Shown: piece by piece, positions 1 to 5,927 of the stretch | Layout of the letters: every line of letters starts with the position of its first letter | Numbering within the stretch: the first letter of the stretch is position 1 | Assembly: GCA_023419515.1 (NCBI GenBank) | Contig: JAEZXW010000095.1 | Coordinates: 1 to 13,794, forward strand | Length of the DNA: 13,794 nucleotides | Reading direction: 5' to 3' | From: Actinomycetes bacterium | Lineage (GTDB): Bacteria; Actinomycetota; Coriobacteriia; Coriobacteriales; JAEZXW01 | Made by a program: the position numbers and the translations under genes | The notes under the pieces: model-generated | Seen by the model: the letters and a program-made list of their open reading frames with translations, nothing else | Told to the model about the DNA's origin: nothing | Database searches by the model: none

Positions 1-201
1 AAACAGACCCATGGCGATCGTCATCACCGCAGCACCAAAGCAGGTTGCCGTCAACGCAGCCGTAAACGGAATGCCAGCCGCCGAGAGCACTGCTGGGTTA
101 ACCGCAATGATATAAGCCATTGCCAAAAACGTGGTAAAACCAGCGCGAACCTCAGTAACTACTGAGGTATTCCGCTCGGTTAATTTAAAGAACTTCTCCA
201 T
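1..201 (-). CDS. Nucleobase permease, AzgA/NCS2-type, N-terminal fragment (runs off left edge)
   Basis: The first 67 codons of a membrane transporter read leftward from ATG at 201-199 and stay open to base 1. The start is backed by a purine-rich AGGAAGGG about 9 bases upstream. The translation begins MEKFFKLTERNTSVVTEVRA and continues with GFTTFLAMAYIIAVNPAVLS and then ATCFGAAVMTIAMG. The TERxTSVxTEVxAGxTTFLxMAYIIxVNPxxLSxAGxP pattern is the hallmark N terminus of the AzgA-like branch of NCS2 permeases (COG2252), proton-coupled importers of adenine, guanine, hypoxanthine or xanthine in the cytoplasmic membrane. The first membrane helix lies near residues 20-40. The gene starts 47 bases after dut and on the same strand, so it may share a transcript with nrdR and dut, which also concern nucleotide pools. 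Substrate cannot be read from this fragment. Family assignment is confident; the specific substrate is not. Confidence 0.8.
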   Translation of the reverse strand, partial: MEKFFKLTERNTSVVTEVRAGFTTFLAMAYIIAVNPAVLSAAGIPFTAALTATCFGAAVMTIAMGLF

Positions 202-248
202 CCAGAGCGACCCTTCCTATCGGTCTATTACTGCCAAATTAACAACAA

Positions 249-728
249 TTACTGCACAGTCGACTTTGTGCCGCTTGAGCCAAAGCCTCCTGTGCCACGC
301 TCGGTGCTATCGAGCTCATCAACTTGTACGAGCTCAACAAAAGGAACAGCACTGATCACCAGCTGCGCTATGCGATCACCGCGAGAAATCGTAATAGATG
401 TTTTTGCATCGAGATTAACAGCGGCAACCTTAAGCTCACCGCGATAATCTGCATCGATCAGGCCAGGTGCATTGATCATCGTAAGCCCGTGCTTAATCGC
501 CATACCACTGCGCGGCAACACGTAACCAGCAAAGCCGCGAGGGATCGCAATACTGATACCAGTCGGAATGAGCGCACGCTCAAAAGGAGCTAGCTCAATA
601 TCTACAGCAGAAACCAAATCAAGACCGGCATCTCCTGGGTACGCATATGCTGGCAAGCCACACGCATGGTCGAGCACCTTGACCGGTAGAGAAATCTGTT
701 GCTGAGAAGCCATAATATGATCAGGCAT
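249..728 (-). CDS. dut: dUTP diphosphatase (dUTPase)
   Basis: Hydrolyses dUTP to dUMP and pyrophosphate in the cytoplasm, keeping uracil out of DNA and feeding dTMP synthesis. The 159-residue product has all five motifs of the trimeric dUTPase family: motif 1 PGDAGLDLVS (31-40), motif 2 PRSGMA (72-77), motif 3 GLIDADYRGELKV (89-101) with the uracil-pocket Tyr, motif 4 RGDRIAQLV (116-124), and the C-terminal P-loop-like motif 5 RGTGGFGSSG (144-153). Length is normal for bacterial Dut (about 150). The chosen ATG (728-726) follows the nrdR stop codon with no spacer; AAGGAA about 10 bases upstream lies inside the end of nrdR, so translation is probably coupled. A second in-frame ATG five codons later (MASQQ) lacks a binding site. 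nrdR and dut together form a deoxynucleotide-pool pair. Confidence 0.96.
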   Translation of the reverse strand: MPDHIMASQQQISLPVKVLDHACGLPAYAYPGDAGLDLVSAVDIELAPFERALIPTGISIAIPRGFAGYVLPRSGMAIKHGLTMINAPGLIDADYRGELKVAAVNLDAKTSITISRGDRIAQLVISAVPFVELVQVDELDSTERGTGGFGSSGTKSTVQ

Positions 729-1175
729 TTACTGCAAATTCCTTAGCTCGTCGTAAAAGCTTTCAAGATCACGAAAATCCTTATAGACCGAGGCAAAGCG
801 AACGTAGGCCACCTTATCAAGATCGAGCAAGCGCTTGAGCACCATGTTGCCAAGGTCGCGTGAAGTGATGTCGTACCTAAATGAGTTACGAAGCTCTCGC
901 TCAATACTTTCGATGAGGTCTTCGAGCTGTTCGTTCGAGATATTGCGCTTGACGGCAGCACGCCTTAAGCCTCGCATGAGCTTGTCGCGATCAAACTGCT
1001 CGCGCGCACCGTTGCTCTTAATAACTTGAAGCGGGATCTCTTCGCGCCTCTCGTAGGTAGTAAAACGCTCACCACACTGCAGGCATTCACGGCGACGACG
1101 GATCGTGTCACCTGACTCTGAGGGACGAGAATCGATTACCTTAGAATCGAGATAGCCACAATTGGGACAGCGCAT
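729..1175 (-). CDS. nrdR: Transcriptional repressor NrdR (Zn-ribbon / ATP-cone)
   Basis: NrdR senses ATP/dATP through its ATP-cone and represses ribonucleotide reductase genes by binding NrdR boxes. The 148-residue product is full length (family about 150). It starts MRCPNCGYLDSKVIDSRPS. The zinc ribbon uses C3, C6, C31 and C34 (CPNC ... CLQC), with the Arg-rich TIRRRRECLQCGERFTTYER segment typical of the DNA-binding part. The ATP-cone spans about 49-139 (PLQVIKSNGAREQFDRDKL to YVRFASVYKDFRD). The start is fixed by GGAGGA four bases upstream of the ATG. It ends directly against dut. An nrdR / LysM-protein / lexA neighbourhood is also known from mycobacteria (Rv2718c-Rv2719c-lexA). No ribonucleotide reductase gene and no clear NrdR box is present in this window, so its targets lie elsewhere. 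Confidence 0.97.
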   Translation of the reverse strand: MRCPNCGYLDSKVIDSRPSESGDTIRRRRECLQCGERFTTYERREEIPLQVIKSNGAREQFDRDKLMRGLRRAAVKRNISNEQLEDLIESIERELRNSFRYDITSRDLGNMVLKRLLDLDKVAYVRFASVYKDFRDLESFYDELRNLQ

Positions 1176-1193
1176 GTTCCTCCACTACTCTTC

Positions 1194-1240
1194 AAAAAAC
1201 ACCCGCCTATCATAACGCCAGCTACAAGATACGGCGGTTG
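1194..1240 (-). terminator. Weak candidate terminator after the LysM gene
   Basis: Read on the minus strand, CAACCGCC (1240-1233) can pair with GGCGGGTG (1207-1200). That gives 7 of 8 base pairs around a 25-base loop, followed by a TTTTTT run (1199-1194). It lies between the LysM gene stop and nrdR. The long loop makes it a weak candidate; it may only attenuate read-through into nrdR. Confidence 0.35.
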
Positions 1241-1269
1241 AGTTTTTACCTTTACCACTAAATAGCGTT

Positions 1270-1767
1270 TTATTCTGGTGAACGGTCATAAGCGGGCACA
1301 TAGATCACCTGACCTGCCCGAATACCTGCACCCTGATCGATCTTATTTTTCTTTACCATGGAGTTAATCAGGGCTTCCTGCGGCACATCTTCCACGCTGC
1401 GCTCACGCGAAATCTCCCAGAGTGTCTCCCCACTCGACACGGTATAAGCCTCCCATGTGATATTACTAATCGCTTGCTGGGCGAGCACTATCTCCTGGAT
1501 ATGGCGACCTATCACCACAAGCGAAAAGACGAGAGCAACGCCAGCAATCAGACAAAAGAGCTTGCGATCAAATCGGGGCGAGCGATTCGTCTGCTCAACG
1601 TGATTTGACTGGCGAGCACACCGATCAGCGAACACTGGCAACGCACGCAGGTCACGCAGGCGATGCAGTTTGCTGCCAGCAGGCTGGTAGATCACCAGAG
1701 CCCGTGGCTTAAATTCGATGATGGGAGCAAGTTCAAGCCTTCTTGCCAGTGAATCTGTCTGATACAT
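1270..1767 (-). CDS. Single-pass membrane protein with C-terminal LysM domain; likely YneA/Rv2719c-like SOS cell-division inhibitor
   Basis: The 165-residue product has three parts. A basic cytoplasmic N-terminal part covers about 1-69. One membrane helix covers about 70-88 (LFCLIAGVALVFSLVVIG). An external LysM domain covers about 108-158 (YTVSSGETLWEIS ... AGIRAGQVIYVP), which binds peptidoglycan glycans. The start is ATG 1767-1765 because GAGAGGAG sits about 6 bases upstream; an in-frame ATG 21 codons earlier has no comparable site. The gene is divergent from lexA across a 200-base region with an SOS box, and next to nrdR. YneA (Bacillus), DivS (Corynebacterium) and Rv2719c/ChiZ (Mycobacterium) are LysM or membrane proteins beside lexA that block division during DNA damage. 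By position and architecture this protein most likely does the same. A generic LysM membrane protein is the alternative. A possible -10 (TATACC, 1799-1794) has no good -35. Confidence 0.85.
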   Translation of the reverse strand: MYQTDSLARRLELAPIIEFKPRALVIYQPAGSKLHRLRDLRALPVFADRCARQSNHVEQTNRSPRFDRKLFCLIAGVALVFSLVVIGRHIQEIVLAQQAISNITWEAYTVSSGETLWEISRERSVEDVPQEALINSMVKKNKIDQGAGIRAGQVIYVPAYDRSPE

Positions 1768-1904
1768 ATGCGTCTCCTCTCTGTTTGATAAGAGGTATAG
1801 CATGTGGGTCGGACATAAAATTAAAATCACAGTTCAGGCGCACGGTAAGTAGATTCTTGAAGCCCACACGGTAGAGCATCGAGACTTGCGATTTGCCAAA
1901 TGTA

Positions 1905-1918
1905 CGAACATTTGTTTT
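1905..1918 (+). promoter_or_regulatory. Candidate SOS box (LexA operator)
   Basis: CGAACATTTGTTTT closely matches the Gram-positive SOS box CGAACRNRYGTTYC (Bacillus consensus CGAACATATGTTCG). The left half-site is perfect and the right half-site degenerate. It overlaps the -35 hexamer of the lexA promoter, the expected position for autorepression. It is the only good match seen in the lexA/LysM divergent region, so it could control both genes. Confidence 0.75.
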
Positions 1919-1944
1919 ACATTCTTCAAAACACTCGCTATACT
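1916..1944 (+). promoter_or_regulatory. lexA promoter
   Basis: A sigma-70-type promoter with -35 TTTACA (1916-1921), a 17-base spacer and -10 TATACT (1939-1944). Transcription would begin near 1951, giving a short leader before the AAAGGAG ribosome binding site (1956-1962) and the lexA ATG at 1968. The overlap of the -35 with the SOS box supports both calls. Confidence 0.7.
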
Positions 1945-1967
1945 GAACCAAAATCAAAGGAGTAGCC

Positions 1968-2747
1968 ATGCGTAAGAAAAAACTCAGCGCCAAGCAAGTC
2001 ATGATTTTGCAGTTCATCGCCCATGAGATCATTGAGCATGGCTATGCTCCGAGTGTTCGCGAGATCGGCAAAGCTGTTGGCTTGTCTTCGCCTTCAACCG
2101 TACAATCCCACTTAAAGGTACTCGAACGCAAGGGTTATTTGAGTCGCGATGCTTCTAAGTCACGCGCATTACTCGTCAATCACTTTCCCCCACCAAAAGA
2201 AGATGTCGAGGGAAGTTATGATCCAGAGCTTTTGCTTGCGCGTTTAAAGGAGATCGAGGAAAGCCAGGCTCCCGTCCGTGCGACCCGCTCGATTCAAACT
2301 GAAGATATACAGCTCCCCACAAGCAATCAAACGCGCGTTAGTATCGAAAACTTGCGAGCTGAGACCCTTAATCACACTCAAACTCTACCGCTTTACGGCC
2401 AGGTCGCAGCAGGGGCTCCCCTGCTTGCGGTTGAAGATCACGATGAGTTTCTCACCCTGCCGATTGAGATTGTGGGCGAGCGCGAATCATTTGTACTCAA
2501 GGTTCGCGGTGACTCGATGATCGAGGCGGGCATATTCCACGGTGACTACATTGCCATTGCGCGACAAAGCTATGCAGAAAACGGCGACATCGTGGTAGCG
2601 CTCATTGATGATGAAGCTACTGTCAAAACCTTTTACCGTGAGGCAGACGGTGTACGGCTTCAGCCAGAAAACAACTCGATGGAGCCGATCTACTGCAAGG
2701 ATCCCGTTATCGTTGGTAAGGTAACTGCAGTCTTTCGCAAGCTCTAG
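1968..2747 (+). CDS. lexA: LexA repressor, SOS regulator
   Basis: LexA represses DNA-damage genes and inactivates itself by RecA-stimulated cleavage. The N-terminal winged helix (about 1-70) reads LSAKQVMILQFIAHEIIEHG, then YAPSVREIGKAVGLSSPSTV, then HLKVLERKGYL. The C-terminal S24 domain (about 139-259) holds the cleavage site VAA/GAP (A148-G149), nucleophile Ser183 in RGDSMIEAGI and general base Lys220 in ATVKTFY. All autoproteolysis residues are therefore present. At 259 residues it is longer than typical LexA (about 200-230). The excess is the Gln/Glu/Thr-rich linker (about 71-138), which is long and likely disordered. AAAGGAG five bases upstream sets the start. It is divergent from the LysM gene and probably autoregulated through the SOS box in its promoter. 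Confidence 0.97.
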   Translation: MRKKKLSAKQVMILQFIAHEIIEHGYAPSVREIGKAVGLSSPSTVQSHLKVLERKGYLSRDASKSRALLVNHFPPPKEDVEGSYDPELLLARLKEIEESQAPVRATRSIQTEDIQLPTSNQTRVSIENLRAETLNHTQTLPLYGQVAAGAPLLAVEDHDEFLTLPIEIVGERESFVLKVRGDSMIEAGIFHGDYIAIARQSYAENGDIVVALIDDEATVKTFYREADGVRLQPENNSMEPIYCKDPVIVGKVTAVFRKL

Positions 2748-3085
2748 ATGCCCCGATTGAGGTACTCAACGATCTACCATGGTGATTAACCAAGAGTCTT
2801 TCGATACTCTGTCGAGCTGCTCCACCTGCAGCCTCACCTCCATCTCGGTACTCGCGCAGTCTTTTGAGTGTCCACGCTTACCCATCCTCACGCTTATACT
2901 TCCTTATGGAAACATCTGCCCCGAATTTGTTTCCGTGAAAACTCAAAGCATGAGATTCGTTTCATCGCTGAACAGTTTCATTAAAATGACCTTTTTTGTT
3001 CATAAAATCTTCATGTAAATAAAACCTCCATACAACTGGTATTTTTTGGGAGTAATGCCCAAAAGCTTTCAGATCCCGATGGATA

Positions 3086-3111
3086 CTAGAAAACTATTTA
3101 CAGTTTTCTAG
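3086..3111. repeat. Perfect 10-base inverted repeat with 6-base centre, candidate operator
   Basis: CTAGAAAACT (3086-3095), centre ATTTAC, AGTTTTCTAG (3102-3111). It is symmetric over 20 bases, lies 65 bases upstream of the MFS start codon and overlaps a possible -35 hexamer. There is no T-run immediately after it and the arms are AT-rich, so it reads as a dimeric-regulator operator rather than a terminator. Whether the TetR-family protein encoded at 5928-6827 binds it is an inference only. Confidence 0.6.
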
Positions 3112-3125
3112 AGTTTTCCTACCAT
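3097..3125 (+). promoter_or_regulatory. Candidate promoter for the MFS / amidohydrolase pair
   Basis: TTTACA (3097-3102), 17 bases, then TACCAT (3120-3125). The -35 is good and the -10 matches 4 of 6. The -35 falls in the centre and right arm of the inverted repeat, so a bound repressor would block polymerase. Confidence 0.35.
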
Positions 3126-3176
3126 CGAATCAAAGGTATTTACCGGTTTTCATTTCCATACATAGAAAGGCTTCTC

Positions 3177-4418
3177 ATGGAAAAGAAAAAGTTCTTCTAC
3201 GGTTGGTGGATCATGCTGACCATGTTTATGTCGATGACGTTTTTCTTTGCGCCCATCGTCAACCTACTCTCGCTGTTCACTGATCCAGTCTCTACTGATC
3301 TAGGCGTGAGCCGCACCGACTTCACGTTCTATTACACGATCGTGACCCTCACTGGTATGATCTCGGCTCCATTTGCCGGGCGCATCCTCCAAAAGGTTGA
3401 TGCACGCGTGTATCTCACCGTTCTCACCCTCTTTGGTATTGCTTCGTTTATTGGATTTTCGATGGCACAAAGCATCTGGGTCTTCTATGCCCTCGGCGTG
3501 CTCCAGGGAATCGCGCTCGTTGCTGGTAGCGTTATCCCAGCTAGCGTTTTGATCACCAACTGGTTTGTTGAAAAGCGCGGTCTGGCACTCGGCATTGCTC
3601 TTGCCGGTTCTGGCGTTGGTGGCGTACTCTTGAGCCCCGTGATCGCTATGTGCCTCCATGCAGTTGGTTGGCGTGGTACCTACCTCGTCCTCGCGGCCAT
3701 CGTCGCAATCACCGTCCTTCCATTCACCATTTTTATTGTTCGCTTCAAGCCCTCCGAGAAGGGCATGGTCGCCCTCGGTGAGCAAGCAAACGCAGCTCAG
3801 GCACAGGCTCAAGCACCAGCTCCGGGCCTGACTCAAAAGCAGGCTATGAGCACCCCAGCATTCTGGGTGCTGAGCATCGCAATCCTCCTTACTGGTATCG
3901 TTGTTAATACCATGCTTGTAAACCTCACTCCATATCTCAGCGATCTCGGTGTCACGGTTGCCATTGCTTCACTCGTTCTGGCCATCGGCTCTGGTACAGT
4001 CATCGCTGGTAAGCTCATCTGCGGCCGTCTGTTCGACCTCATGAACACTCGTGTTGTCCTTATCATCCTTGGCGTTTGTAACCTCTTGAGCTTCGTGAGT
4101 CTCATCTTTGCAAGCAGCCTCACCTTTGGCATCCTCTATTCGCTCTTTACCGCTATGGGTGCCTGCGCTCTTACCATTGCCCCGACCTATGTTGCATCCG
4201 TTCTCTTTGGCCGCCGCGACTTTTCCGGTATCTTTGGCGTCCTGTCGATGTTCACCTCAGTCGGCACCGCAATCGCAGCTGTCTTTGGTGGCTTGCTCCT
4301 GAACGCAACGGGCAGCTGGAACATCGTTCTCTATGCGCTTATGGCACTCGCTATCATCTCAATGGTGCTCTACCTCGTCGCCCTTTCGCTCAAGCCAAAG
4401 TGGGAAACCGAGGCTTAA
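3177..4418 (+). CDS. MFS transporter, OFA (oxalate/formate antiporter-like) type
   Basis: A 413-residue, 12-helix major facilitator carrier for the cytoplasmic membrane. The N terminus FFYGWWIMLTMF is typical of the OFA/monocarboxylate branch of the MFS. Motif-A-like loops follow helices 2 and 8: GRILQKVDARV (68-78) and GKLICGRLFDLMNTR (278-292). The central loop between helices 6 and 7 holds a low-complexity Ala/Gln/Pro tract (about 204-217). It ends at the usual MFS length, with no truncation. AGAAAGG six bases upstream supports the ATG. The next gene, an amidohydrolase, starts 65 bases downstream on the same strand with no terminator between. The transporter therefore probably imports, or exchanges, an anionic substrate or product of that enzyme. 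Family members carry oxalate/formate, monocarboxylates and other organic anions, so the substrate cannot be assigned from sequence alone. Confidence 0.88.
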   Translation: MEKKKFFYGWWIMLTMFMSMTFFFAPIVNLLSLFTDPVSTDLGVSRTDFTFYYTIVTLTGMISAPFAGRILQKVDARVYLTVLTLFGIASFIGFSMAQSIWVFYALGVLQGIALVAGSVIPASVLITNWFVEKRGLALGIALAGSGVGGVLLSPVIAMCLHAVGWRGTYLVLAAIVAITVLPFTIFIVRFKPSEKGMVALGEQANAAQAQAQAPAPGLTQKQAMSTPAFWVLSIAILLTGIVVNTMLVNLTPYLSDLGVTVAIASLVLAIGSGTVIAGKLICGRLFDLMNTRVVLIILGVCNLLSFVSLIFASSLTFGILYSLFTAMGACALTIAPTYVASVLFGRRDFSGIFGVLSMFTSVGTAIAAVFGGLLLNATGSWNIVLYALMALAIISMVLYLVALSLKPKWETEA

Positions 4419-4454
4419 ATCCATCGTACGAATCAATCCTTACCAAAAACTAAC

Positions 4455-4468
4455 GCGTTCTTGAACGC
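4455..4468. repeat. Short inverted repeat between the MFS and amidohydrolase genes
   Basis: GCGTTC, centre TT, GAACGC: a perfect 6-base repeat 15 bases before the start codon of the M20 gene. It could be a small operator or a structure influencing translation of the second gene. A 2-base loop is too tight for a hairpin without opening pairs. Its function is unknown. Confidence 0.35.
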
Positions 4469-4483
4469 TCTAAGGAGATCATC

Positions 4484-5662
4484 ATGATTGAGAAAAGCTG
4501 GTTTAACGACATCCCTAAAGAGAAGGTCATTGAGTGGCGCCGCCACATTCATCAAAACCCCGAACTTTCTTTCAAGGAGTTTCGTACAGCTCAGTACGTC
4601 TATGACATCCTCGAGAGCTTTGATTGCTACAAACTCGACCGTCTGACCGAGACGAGTGTCCTTGCAACCCTCGAGGGTACGGCTGGCCCTGGCAAGACCA
4701 TCCTCTTGCGCGCCGACATCGATGCCCTGCCTGTACCTGAGGAGACCGGCCTTCCCTTCGCCTCAGTCAACGACGGTGTATCGCACGCCTGCGGTCACGA
4801 TACCCACACTGCTATGTTGCTCGGAACCGCTGCGGTACTCGCTAAGCACCGCGACAAGATCGCTGGTACCGTCAAGCTCATCTTCCAACACGCTGAAGAG
4901 CTTGCTCCCGGTGGTGCTCAGGAACTCGTTGATAAAGGCATTTGCGATGATGTTGACGAGGTCTATGGCCTGCACATCATCCCGAACCTCAAGTGTGGTC
5001 AGATCAACGTCTGCTTTGACGATCAGGTAACCACCTCGGCTGACGGTTTCTTCTTGACCATCAAGGGTCGCGGCAGCCACGGTTCGATGCCAGAAAAATC
5101 AATCGACCCTATCGTCATCGGTGCTGAGCTCATCATGGCGCTGCAGACGGTCGTCTCGCGCAACGTTTCACCAAACGATTTTGCCGTACTTTCGGTCGGT
5201 CAGTTTGAGGCTGGTAAGGCACCAAACGTCATTGCCGATAGTGCTAAGCTCTCTTGCTCGATTCGTTCGATCAAGCCTGAGATTCGCGAGCTTCTGGAGC
5301 AGCGCGTTAAGGCTTTGATCGATCATATCTGCACCATGAACGGCGCTGAGTATGACCTCGATTACATCAAGAGCTATGCACCAATCAACAACGACAAGGA
5401 ACTTGCTCAGTACGCGCTTGAAGCTTCCAAGGAGGTTCTCGGCGAGGAGCTCACCAACATCATGCCTCGCTCAACCGCTTCTGAGGACTTCTCGGCTTAT
5501 GCAGCTGTTCGCCCTGGCACCTACGTCTTTTTGGGCGGCGGCCTTGCAGAGGATGGCTATGAGTTCATGAACCACCATCCAAAGTTTGTGATCGATGAAG
5601 AGGCACTGTGGTCTGGCATTAAGTTTGAGACCCAGCTCGTCTTTGATCGCCTCAAGGCTTAA
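4484..5662 (+). CDS. M20D-family metallo-amidohydrolase (N-acyl amino acid / IAA-conjugate / hippurate hydrolase type)
   Basis: A 392-residue cytoplasmic di-metal enzyme that hydrolyses the amide bond of an acylated or conjugated amino acid. All expected landmarks are present: RRHIHQNPELSFKEFRTA (19-36), the LLRADIDALPVPEETGLPF strand (74-92), metal ligands C103 and H105 in HACGHDTHTAM, the E138/E139 pair in FQHAEE (catalytic base and ligand), H164 in YGLHIIP and H364 in NHHPKF. GRGSHGSMP (195-203) starts the dimerisation lid domain. Using Cys instead of the first Asp marks the M20D subgroup (IAA-amino acid hydrolases, hippuricase, N-acetyldiaminopimelate deacetylase) rather than ArgE/DapE. 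AAGGAG six bases upstream fixes the start. It forms a pair with the preceding MFS gene and is followed by a strong terminator. The exact substrate is not determinable here. Confidence 0.93.
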   Translation: MIEKSWFNDIPKEKVIEWRRHIHQNPELSFKEFRTAQYVYDILESFDCYKLDRLTETSVLATLEGTAGPGKTILLRADIDALPVPEETGLPFASVNDGVSHACGHDTHTAMLLGTAAVLAKHRDKIAGTVKLIFQHAEELAPGGAQELVDKGICDDVDEVYGLHIIPNLKCGQINVCFDDQVTTSADGFFLTIKGRGSHGSMPEKSIDPIVIGAELIMALQTVVSRNVSPNDFAVLSVGQFEAGKAPNVIADSAKLSCSIRSIKPEIRELLEQRVKALIDHICTMNGAEYDLDYIKSYAPINNDKELAQYALEASKEVLGEELTNIMPRSTASEDFSAYAAVRPGTYVFLGGGLAEDGYEFMNHHPKFVIDEEALWSGIKFETQLVFDRLKA

Positions 5663-5753
5663 ACACTCGGCATATTGACGATTTAGCGCGGATACTTTTA
5701 CTAAACGCTTGTTAAGCATGCGCTAAGTGACCGTTGAACATCCAGACATAAGC

Positions 5754-5788
5754 AAAATGCCCGTCACTCAAAGATGGCGGGCATTTTT
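5754..5788. terminator. Strong intrinsic terminator, probably bidirectional
   Basis: AAAATGCCCGTCA (5754-5766) pairs with TGGCGGGCATTTT (5775-5787), forming 13 pairs with one G-U, around an 8-base loop. A run of five T's ends at 5788. It ends the MFS/M20 transcript 91 bases after the M20 stop. The A-run on the left arm is a T-run on the other strand, so it can also stop transcription arriving from the TetR-family gene. Confidence 0.9.
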
Positions 5789-5803
5789 AATACCGTAAAC
5801 TCT

Positions 5804-5856
5804 GGGTACAGATTGTGGGTACGGATATCTAGATCGCATCCTTTTGGATCGCATCC
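5804..5856. repeat. Two short direct-repeat pairs in the convergent intergenic region
   Basis: GGGTACAGAT (5804-5813) and GGGTACGGAT (5817-5826) recur at 13 bases. GATCGCATCC (5832-5841) recurs exactly at 5847-5856, a 15-base period. They lie in non-coding sequence between the terminator and the TetR-family stop codon. They may be slippage duplications; no function is evident. The rest of 5663-5927 shows no gene. Confidence 0.5.
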
Positions 5857-5927
5857 ATTTTGCCATCAGTCTTTGCGATCGAAAGCCGCTATATCACCAG
5901 GCACCATGGATCCTCCCTGCTACACCC

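Larger units (their letters stand above)
2748..3176. other. 429-base non-coding stretch between lexA and the MFS gene
   Basis: No credible gene is seen. The only plus-strand frame (79 codons from 2779) lacks a ribosome binding site and family resemblance. The stretch becomes AT-rich after about 2980. It holds an imperfect hairpin at 2904-2938 (GGAAACA pairing with TGTTTCC, extended to about 11 pairs with G-U wobbles, no T-run). It also holds a perfect 7-base inverted repeat TTTTGGG/CCCAAAA (3044-3064), the 26-base inverted repeat at 3086-3111 and a candidate promoter at 3097-3125. No clear intrinsic terminator for lexA was found. Confidence 0.5.

Noticed and set aside
324..593. 89-codon plus-strand frame
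   Set aside because: Antisense to dut, whose five motifs are unmistakable.
1176..1269. NrdR box upstream of nrdR
   Set aside because: No sequence close to the ACACWATATWTWGTGT-type consensus was found.
2779..3018. 79-codon plus-strand frame downstream of lexA
   Set aside because: No ribosome binding site, odd Ser/Cys/Phe-rich composition, no family resemblance; treated as non-coding.
3044..3064. TTTTGGG/CCCAAAA as an intrinsic terminator
   Set aside because: The T-run precedes the stem on the plus strand and no T-run follows on either strand.
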